From Citrobacter amalonaticus (lineage in GTDB: Bacteria > Pseudomonadota > Gammaproteobacteria > Enterobacterales > Enterobacteriaceae), in NCBI RefSeq assembly GCF_018252635.1, contig NZ_JAGTXM010000007.1:1-64000 (forward strand): a DNA stretch of 64,000 nt. Direction: 5' to 3'. The first letter of the stretch is position 1, and the number at the start of each line of letters is the position of its first letter. Below, one piece after another: positions 58,050-64,000 of the stretch. Position numbers and translations under genes: made by a program. The notes below the pieces were generated by a model that searched no databases, had not been told where the DNA came from, and was given only the letters and a program-made list of their open reading frames with translations.

Positions 58050-58086
58050 GCCCGGTGGCGATGACGCTCACCGGGCTTATTTTTTA
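58050..58086. terminator. Terminator between the porin gene and rhaM
   Basis: GCCCGGTGGCG/CTCACCGGGC stem followed by TTATTTTTT on the + strand. It ends the porin transcript and abuts the end of rhaM. Confidence 0.85.
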
Positions 58087-58398
58087 CTCCAGATAAAACA
58101 CTTCTTTCAGCTCCGCGCTCACCGGGCTGTTATCCGGGTTCGCGGGCATAACATCGCGCATATGCTTCCACCAGCGCTGACAAACGTCAGTGCTGGCAAC
58201 GGCATTCCAGCGTTCTTCAGACTCAATCTCTACGGTTGCAAACAGCAAATTGCGCGACGCATCGAGATAGATCGCGTAATGATGCGCGCCGTGAGCCTTT
58301 AACACCGCTTCCAGCTCCGGCCAGATGGGATTATGACGGCGCTGATACTCCTCGTGCGCGTCGGCATTCACCTGCATCACGAACGCTTTGCGGATCAT
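58084..58398 (-). CDS. rhaM: L-rhamnose mutarotase
   Basis: A 104-residue dimeric enzyme that interconverts the anomers of L-rhamnose so that isomerase RhaA can use it. The catalytic His 22 is in [10 protein letters not shown], with Tyr 18 and the YAIYLDA strand near 41. It overlaps the reductase gene by 4 bases and is the last gene of a leftward rhamnose operon. Confidence 0.97.
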   Translation of the reverse strand: MIRKAFVMQVNADAHEEYQRRHNPIWPELEAVLKAHGAHHYAIYLDASRNLLFATVEIESEERWNAVASTDVCQRWWKHMRDVMPANPDNSPVSAELKEVFYLE

Positions 58399-59543
58399 AA
58401 CGCCTCCAGGTACAGCTCGCGCACTTCGTCACGGCTGGCAGTTCGCGGGTTACACGGTGCGCAGGGGTCAGCCAACGCTTTGTCCAGCCAGCCTTCGATA
58501 TCCTCTTTGGTGACGCCGAGCTGGCTGAAACCTGCCGGAATACCGACGCGTTTGCTCAGTGCGCGGATGGCGTTGATTGCCTCCTGGCTCGCGGCTTCAT
58601 CGCTCATGCCACGGGTATCAACACCCATCGCCTGTGCGATACGGGCAAAACGCGCCACGGCGTTCGGGCGGTTAAAGCTTTCGATAATGGGCAGCAGGAT
58701 AGCGTTACAGACGCCGTGCGGCAGGTTATGCGTGGCGCCCGGCTGGTGCGCCAGGGCGTGAACCAGCCCTAAACCGGCGCTGTTGAACGCCATACCCGCC
58801 AGATACTGACCAAACGCCATTTGCTCGCGCGCTTCCAGGTTATGACCTTCATCAACCGCTTTGGGTAGCCACAGGTTGATCAGGCGAATCGCTTCCAGCG
58901 CATTGGCATCGGTCAGCGGATGCGCGCCTACAGAAACATACGCTTCCACCGCGTGGGTCAACGCATCCATACCGGTTGCTGCCGTCACGGACGCCGGGAT
59001 TTCCAGCATCACGCTGGCATCGTCCACCGCGATATCCGGGATGATATTCGGATCGATGATGACCTCTTTCACCTGGCGTCCGGAGTCGATAATCACCGCG
59101 TTGCTGGTCATCTCGGCGGCGGTTCCGGCAGTGGTGTTGATGGCAACCAGCGGCACACCAGGGTTTTTCACTTTACCGACGCCGGAATAGGCAGTAGAAG
59201 GGCCCGGGTTCGCGGTGAGAATTTTCACGGCTTTGGCGGTATCAATCGGGCTGCCACCGCCAAAGGCAATGATGTAATCACAGTTGGCGTCCTGATAGGC
59301 CGCATAGCCTTTTTGTACCAGCGCTTCGGTCGGGTTCGGGAATACCTCATCGAACAGGTGGTACGGCATTTTGTGCTCATCCAGCGCCGTAAACAGGCTG
59401 TCGAGCAGGCCCAGCTTAACCAGTTGACCATCGGTGACGATCAGCGCTTTACCCCATTGCTTATTCGCTACGAGGTTCACCATATCGCCGATCGCACCCG
59501 CGCCGTGTAGACTGATTTTCGGAAGTGCCAGCATAAAGCTCAT
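58395..59543 (-). CDS. Lactaldehyde reductase (FucO-like iron-dependent alcohol dehydrogenase)
   Basis: A 382-residue group III alcohol dehydrogenase. The NAD site [12 protein letters not shown] is near 96-107 and the iron-binding His cluster is in [17 protein letters not shown] (near 262-278). It is close to FucO, which reduces L-lactaldehyde, a product of rhamnulose 1-phosphate aldolase, to 1,2-propanediol. ATG 59543 follows AAGGAG. The 21 upstream codons of the open frame have no family match. E. coli K-12 has no copy here. Confidence 0.93.
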   Translation of the reverse strand: MSFMLALPKISLHGAGAIGDMVNLVANKQWGKALIVTDGQLVKLGLLDSLFTALDEHKMPYHLFDEVFPNPTEALVQKGYAAYQDANCDYIIAFGGGSPIDTAKAVKILTANPGPSTAYSGVGKVKNPGVPLVAINTTAGTAAEMTSNAVIIDSGRQVKEVIIDPNIIPDIAVDDASVMLEIPASVTAATGMDALTHAVEAYVSVGAHPLTDANALEAIRLINLWLPKAVDEGHNLEAREQMAFGQYLAGMAFNSAGLGLVHALAHQPGATHNLPHGVCNAILLPIIESFNRPNAVARFARIAQAMGVDTRGMSDEAASQEAINAIRALSKRVGIPAGFSQLGVTKEDIEGWLDKALADPCAPCNPRTASRDEVRELYLEAL

Positions 59544-59602
59544 GTTTTTTCTCCTTAAGTGATGATATTTCCGGCGGCAAAACTCCATGTCGCCGGAGGG
59601 AT

Positions 59603-60607
59603 TCAAATTCGTCGTCGTTGCATTATTCGGCGGGTCAGGATGGGCAGTGAGATCACCACGATCAGCATCGCGCCGATAATGATCGACATCACGATACCCG
59701 GCACGTTAAGCAGGCTCAGACCGAAAGTTACCAGCCCCATGAGGAACGCCGCGATGATAACCCCGGTCATGCTGCCGGAGCCGCCGAGAATATTGACGCC
59801 GCCCAGCACCGCCATTGTGACCACCGCCAGTTCCCATCCCATTGCGATGGTGGGGCGCGTACTGCCGAGTCTGGAGGTGAGCAACACGGCGGCCAGTCCC
59901 GCCATGAGCCCGACCAGAGCGAATAAAATCAGATTGTGACGTTTAACGTTAATGCCGGAGTACCACGCGCCCACCGGGTTATTGCCGATGGCGTAGGTGC
60001 GGCGGCCAAAGTTGGTTTTGTGCAGCAGGAAGGTGAACACGATCGCCAGCACGATAAATAGCGCAAACTCGAACGACAGTGCGCCCCAGACGTAGCCCTG
60101 ACCAAACCACGCGAAGCTCTCCGGGTAAGCATTCAGCGCCTGGTCGCCGAGCAAGATATAGGTTATGCCGCGGTACAAACTCATGGTGCCAATGGTGATC
60201 ACGATGGATGAGAGGTTAAACCGCGTCACCAGGATGCCGTTCAGCAGCCCACATAGCAGTCCGGTTCCCAGCCCGACGCAGACCAGCAGGGACGTATCCA
60301 TTCCCGCCGCCGCGCAGAACCCCATGGCGGTAGAACTGAGTGCCAGGGTTGAGGCCACTGAAAGATCGATCTCCCGGGCGATAATCAGCATCGCCATCGG
60401 CAGCACGATGATCGCTTTTTCGGTGAAATTGAACGTTGCGTCGGAAAGATTCCAGATGTTGAGGAAGTACGGCGAGGCCAGCGCATTGACGATAAACACC
60501 GCCAGGGTGAAGGCGAACAGAAAACCTTCCCAGCACAACAGGCGCTGCCAGACCGCGCGCGCATCGGGGGCGCGTTCGATCGCTTCAGACGTCATCATTT
60601 TACTCAT
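59603..60607 (-). CDS. Rhamnose ABC transporter permease (RhaQ-like)
   Basis: A 334-residue permease of the ribose/AI-2/rhamnose family with about ten helices. The family signatures IDLSVASTLALSS (near 82), LCGLLNGILVTRF and GTMSLYRGITYIL and the loop ERDAYAIGNNP-like RRTYAIGNNPVGAWYSGI are present. With the paralogue at 60604-61608 it forms the membrane pore for import. It overlaps that gene by 4 bases. Confidence 0.9.
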   Translation of the reverse strand: MSKMMTSEAIERAPDARAVWQRLLCWEGFLFAFTLAVFIVNALASPYFLNIWNLSDATFNFTEKAIIVLPMAMLIIAREIDLSVASTLALSSTAMGFCAAAGMDTSLLVCVGLGTGLLCGLLNGILVTRFNLSSIVITIGTMSLYRGITYILLGDQALNAYPESFAWFGQGYVWGALSFEFALFIVLAIVFTFLLHKTNFGRRTYAIGNNPVGAWYSGINVKRHNLILFALVGLMAGLAAVLLTSRLGSTRPTIAMGWELAVVTMAVLGGVNILGGSGSMTGVIIAAFLMGLVTFGLSLLNVPGIVMSIIIGAMLIVVISLPILTRRIMQRRRI

Positions 60608-61608
60608 GAGTTCACCGCCTGTTTTTGCCGTGCCAGCGCCGCGTTACGCAGAATTAAACGACCTTTGTGTTTATTGCTGCGTTCGTTAAGCAGAACGGCA
60701 ATCACAATCACCGCGCCGGAAATGGCCATCTGCCAAAAAGGTGAAATGCCAATGACGGGCAACGCGTTATTGATCACGCCAAGGAACAACGCGCCACACA
60801 GACAACCGAGAACGCGACCAATCCCTCCCATCGTACTGATACCCCCAATCACACAGGCTGCCACAACCTGTAACTCAAAACCGTTAGCTACATCGACATA
60901 GGCAACAGCGAAGCGGGAAATCCACAGGTAGCCGCAGAAACCGGCGAGGGCGCCCGACAGGCAGAAGCTGACGAACTGCATTTTTCCGGCGTTGATCCCG
61001 GTGTAATACGCCGCAGTGGCATTGCCGCCTGCGATGTACAGCGCCCGCCCTGTGCGGCTGTAGCGCAGGAAGTAGCTCACCACGATAACGGCGGCGATGG
61101 CGCACCAGCTCAGTACCGGCAGGCCAAACAATGCAAAACGCGGAAGGGCGAGGAAGCTGTCGCTCATCTGATGTGAGTTAATCCAGCCGCCGTTCGACAG
61201 CAAAAAGATAATGCCGCGATAAATGCTCATTGTGCCGAGTGTGACCACAATCGCCGGAATCCCTAACTTCCAGACCAGCAGACCGTTGATCAACCCCATC
61301 ACCAGACCGCAGGCGGTTGCCAGTAACATCAACGCCCACACGGGGATCTCAGGATGCTGGAAGTTGAGCAGGGCGACGATCATCCCGGTGAGCGCCAGAT
61401 TGGCGGCTATCGACAGATCGATACCTTTGGTCAACAGCACCATCATTTGCCCGAGCGCAAGGATGATCAGAATCGAGGTATCATTGAAAATCTCGACCAG
61501 GTTACCGGGAGAGACAAATGAGGGAACGCGACTGCCGATGCCGGCGATCATCAGGAGGATGACCGCTGCCAGCAGGGTTTCGCGATGTTTAAGCAGGCGC
61601 TGAATCAT
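60604..61608 (-). CDS. Rhamnose ABC transporter permease (RhaP-like)
   Basis: A 334-residue permease of the same family, with the family loops KGIDLSIAANLALTG (near 62), GLINGLLVWKLG and GTMSIYRGIIFLL, plus RALYIAGGNATAAYYTGI. It ends KQKQAV-type polar residues. It shares its start with the stop of the ATPase gene, so the importer genes are translated as a set. Position next to rhaM makes rhamnose the likely substrate. Confidence 0.9.
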   Translation of the reverse strand: MIQRLLKHRETLLAAVILLMIAGIGSRVPSFVSPGNLVEIFNDTSILIILALGQMMVLLTKGIDLSIAANLALTGMIVALLNFQHPEIPVWALMLLATACGLVMGLINGLLVWKLGIPAIVVTLGTMSIYRGIIFLLSNGGWINSHQMSDSFLALPRFALFGLPVLSWCAIAAVIVVSYFLRYSRTGRALYIAGGNATAAYYTGINAGKMQFVSFCLSGALAGFCGYLWISRFAVAYVDVANGFELQVVAACVIGGISTMGGIGRVLGCLCGALFLGVINNALPVIGISPFWQMAISGAVIVIAVLLNERSNKHKGRLILRNAALARQKQAVNS

Positions 61609-63113
61609 TATGCTGCCTCCTTACCGATGCCGCTGGCGGCGCTGACAATGGCCTCCGCCGTGGCTTCACCGGCACGGTATTGCGCGACCATCAGCCCTTC
61701 GTGCATGACGATAATTCTGTCCGCCATGCCCATCACTTCCGGAAGCTCAGAGGAGACCATGATCACCGCCAGCCCTTGCGCCACCAGTTCGGACATAAAC
61801 TGGTGTACCGCCGCCTTTGAGCCGATGTCGATGCCTTTGGTCGGTTCGTCGAGAATAATCACTTCAGGATGAGTGGCGAGCCATTTGCCAATTACCACTT
61901 TTTGCTGATTGCCGCCAGAAAGCGTTTCGACCGCCTGACGCCAGCTGAACGCTTTAACCTGCAGGCGTTTAGCGTAGCTGTCCGCCAGTTGCCACTCTCG
62001 TGTCGCATTGAGCACGCCGCGCGGATTCAGCTTACTCAACTGCGGCAGGCTGATGTTCTCGGCGATACTCATTTCAATGATTGCCCCCTGTTTTTGCCGC
62101 TCTTCCGGCACGCAGACGATACCGGCGCGAATCGCATCGGCGGGCTGATGAAATTGAACGGCCCGTCCGTTGAGTCGGATTTCACCGTGAGAAGGCCGGG
62201 ATACGCCGGACAGCGCCTGCATCAACTCGGTCCGCCCCGCCCCCACCAGTCCGTAGAAGCCGAGGATCTCTCCTTTTCTCAGGGTGAAATCAATGTGTGC
62301 AAATTCAGTGGGATGGCAGAGGTCTTTCACCTCCAGCACTGTCTCGCCTTTCTCACTGGCCACTTTCGGGAAAGTCTGGGTAATGGCGCGTCCTACCATC
62401 ATGGCGACCATCCGTTCTTCACTCATCTCATGAATGTCGCCGGAACTGACGAACGCGCCATCGCGCAGAATGGTGTAGTGATCCGCCAGCTCAAAGATTT
62501 CATCGAACTTGTGGGAGATAAACAGGATCGCTTTACCTTCTTGCTTCAGGCGCTCAACGATTTGATAGAACTCCAGAATTTCGTGTTGCGACAGTGCGGC
62601 GGTCGGTTCATCGAGAATCACCACCTGGGCTTCAAAGGAGAGCGCACGGGCAATAGCCACCATATGGCGTTGGGCGATGCTCAGGGTTTTCAGCGTGGCG
62701 CGCGGATCGATCTGCACTTCAAGGCGGGTGAGGATTGCTTGCGCCCGACGGTGCATTTCTGGCCAGTCGAGCTTTTTGAAAAGGCCGGTGTACAGGTACT
62801 GGCCGACAAAAATATTCTCGGTCACCGACAGCTCATCGAACAGCACCGTTTCCTGATGAATGGCGGTAATGCCGACTTTATGCGCCGCTTCCGGGTTCGG
62901 GAGCTGAATGGGAATGGCCTTGTAAAGAATTTCTCCCTCTTCAGGCTGATAGATGCCGGTCATGACTTTGACCAGCGTGGATTTTCCCGCGCCGTTTTCA
63001 CCCACCAGCGCGGTCACTTTGCCTGGCCAGAGATCGAGCTGCACGTTCTCAAGGGCGCGCACGCCGGGGAATATCTTGGTGATCCCGTGAAGTTGTAGTA
63101 AAGGGGTGGACAT
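61608..63113 (-). CDS. Rhamnose ABC transporter, fused double ATPase
   Basis: A 501-residue protein with two ATP-binding cassettes, as in ribose- and AI-2-type importers. The first has Walker A GENGAGKSTLV (near 38), Walker B VVILDEPTAAL and signature TLSIAQRHM, degenerate. The second lacks a normal Walker A (GLVGAGRTELM) but has signature LSGGNQQKVVI and Walker B VIILDEPTKGID. This pattern is normal for the family. It is the homologue of RhaT of rhizobia, which differs from the RhaT symporter of E. coli. Confidence 0.92.
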   Translation of the reverse strand: MSTPLLQLHGITKIFPGVRALENVQLDLWPGKVTALVGENGAGKSTLVKVMTGIYQPEEGEILYKAIPIQLPNPEAAHKVGITAIHQETVLFDELSVTENIFVGQYLYTGLFKKLDWPEMHRRAQAILTRLEVQIDPRATLKTLSIAQRHMVAIARALSFEAQVVILDEPTAALSQHEILEFYQIVERLKQEGKAILFISHKFDEIFELADHYTILRDGAFVSSGDIHEMSEERMVAMMVGRAITQTFPKVASEKGETVLEVKDLCHPTEFAHIDFTLRKGEILGFYGLVGAGRTELMQALSGVSRPSHGEIRLNGRAVQFHQPADAIRAGIVCVPEERQKQGAIIEMSIAENISLPQLSKLNPRGVLNATREWQLADSYAKRLQVKAFSWRQAVETLSGGNQQKVVIGKWLATHPEVIILDEPTKGIDIGSKAAVHQFMSELVAQGLAVIMVSSELPEVMGMADRIIVMHEGLMVAQYRAGEATAEAIVSAASGIGKEAA

Positions 63114-63135
63114 GTCAGTTCTCCTCTTCTTGTAG

Positions 63136-63222
63136 CGTTGCCGGATGGCGATAACGCGTATCCGGCCTACAAAACGTATCGGTACCCGCAGGCCGAATAA
63201 GCAACACGTTATCCGGCGGCGT
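63136..63222. repeat. REP element between the binding-protein and ATPase genes
   Basis: GTTGCCGGATGGCG, TATCCGGCCTAC and GTTATCCGGCGGC form REP units in the gap inside the operon. Such a repeat after a binding-protein gene often stabilises the upstream mRNA and gives more binding protein than ATPase. Confidence 0.85.
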
Positions 63223-63232
63223 GACCCTGGGA

Positions 63233-64000
63233 TCAGAAGATTTTTGAGAACTTATCAATGTTACTGGCATCAAAGACGAATGGCTCAGCCATCGCGCCAT
63301 TGCCATCGGCATCCAGTTGCACTTTGCCCAGTCTCCCCATATTGGCTTCGGTTTTGCTGGCGGTGCCTTTGACCAGATCGTCCGCCAGATACGTTGCCGC
63401 ATAGCCCAGATCGATAGGGTTCCAGATCGCAAAACTTTTCGACGCGCCTGACTTCACTGCCCCCGCCATTTCAGATGGCAACCCGAGGCCGGTTACGTAC
63501 ACTTTGCCAATTTTGCCCTGGTCCTTCACCGCCTGGGCTGCGGCAACAATGCCGACGGAAGACGGGGAGACGATCACTTTCAGATCCGGATAAGATTTGA
63601 GCAGCCCTACCGCTTCGCGGTAGCTCTTGTCTGAGAGATCGTCGCCATAGGCCACGGTCACCAGGTTGACAGACGGATACTGCGCAAGCACCTTTTTCAT
63701 CTCCGCAATCCAGATATTCTGGTTGGTCGACGTTGGCGTGGCGCTCAGGATCGCCACATCGCCTTTTTCAACGTTCAGCGCCTTCAGCGCATCGGCAGCG
63801 AGTTTGACGTTGGTTTCGCCGATCAGCGCGTTATTTGATGGGTTAAGGTGGATCTGCCGCCCCGCAGGCGCAACGCCGGAATCCCATGAAACCACTTTGA
63901 TCCCGCGCTGCATCGCTTTCTTCAAAACGGGAACGACGGCATCGGGATCGTTGGCGGAGATGGCGATCGCATCAACGCCCTGAGCGATCAACCCATTCAG
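63233..64000 (-). CDS. Rhamnose ABC transporter substrate-binding protein (RhaS-like), partial
   Basis: This is the last 255 or so residues of a periplasmic sugar-binding protein of the ribose-binding family; the frame stays open to the window edge, so the N-terminus and signal peptide lie outside. Visible blocks are IAISANDPDAVVPVL, KVVSWDSGVAPAGRQIHLNP and IVSPSSVGIVAAAQAV, and it ends ASNIDKFSKIF. It should deliver rhamnose to the importer encoded downstream. Confidence 0.88.
   Translation of the reverse strand: MNGLIAQGVDAIAISANDPDAVVPVLKKAMQRGIKVVSWDSGVAPAGRQIHLNPSNNALIGETNVKLAADALKALNVEKGDVAILSATPTSTNQNIWIAEMKKVLAQYPSVNLVTVAYGDDLSDKSYREAVGLLKSYPDLKVIVSPSSVGIVAAAQAVKDQGKIGKVYVTGLGLPSEMAGAVKSGASKSFAIWNPIDLGYAATYLADDLVKGTASKTEANMGRLGKVQLDADGNGAMAEPFVFDASNIDKFSKIF

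Noticed and set aside
61869-63098. 409-codon open frame on the + strand
   Set aside because: It is antisense to the rhamnose ATPase gene, whose motifs are all intact. The frame has no family features and follows from high third-position GC.
59603-64000. Identity as the AI-2 importer LsrACDB
   Set aside because: Gene plan is similar, but linkage to rhaM and a lactaldehyde reductase, and no lsrK, lsrR, lsrF or lsrG, favour rhamnose.

Overview
The window is a piece of an enterobacterial chromosome, most like Citrobacter or another close relative of Escherichia and Salmonella. The gene backbone follows the E. coli K-12 order from the rrnA operon to the rhamnose locus: 5S rRNA, mobBA, yihD, srkA, dsbA, yihG, polA, Spot 42, engB, csrC, yihI, hemN, yshB, glnGLA, typA, the sulfoquinovose genes, yihXY, dtd, fabY, fdhE, fdoIHG, fdhD, rhaM. 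Species is not resolved; K-12 comparisons are from memory, not from an alignment.

Positions 1-17700 are conserved core: the tail of an rRNA operon, molybdenum cofactor guanylylation, periplasmic disulfide formation, DNA polymerase I, two regulatory RNAs (Spot 42, CsrC), anaerobic coproporphyrinogen oxidation and the nitrogen regulon (NtrC, NtrB, glutamine synthetase, with a sigma-54 promoter and NtrC sites), then TypA. A probable third RNA (GlnZ-like) lies in the glnA 3' region.

Positions 17819-18941 hold an AT-rich pair: a DUF2778 (Tlde1-like) peptidoglycan enzyme and a small polytopic membrane protein, reading as a stray type VI secretion effector and candidate immunity protein. Positions 19150-30696 hold a complete sulfoquinovose route (sulfo-Embden-Meyerhof): porin, two transporters, sulfoquinovosidase, mutarotase, isomerase, kinase, aldolase, reductase and the regulator CsqR. 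A large autotransporter follows, then yihX, yihY, dtd and fabY. An Aes-like esterase and a RelE/HTH toxin-antitoxin pair precede fdhE.

Formate dehydrogenase O (fdoGHI, with a selenocysteine codon) is separated from its maturation gene fdhE by a three-gene unit: a secreted von Willebrand A protein, a sensor kinase and an OmpR-type regulator. A pho-box-like direct repeat lies upstream of this unit.

Positions 49783-54634 hold a sugar-catabolic operon that I cannot match to a named pathway: a phosphofructokinase relative, a complete Ula-type phosphotransferase system (IIB, IIC, IIA), a class II aldolase, an 89-residue unknown and a P-loop kinase. A consensus CRP site precedes it. It is the best candidate for an undescribed system. 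An azlCD exporter with a divergent cupin regulator and a sugar porin follow. The window ends in a rhamnose locus carrying an ABC importer, a lactaldehyde reductase and rhaM; its binding-protein gene runs off the right edge.
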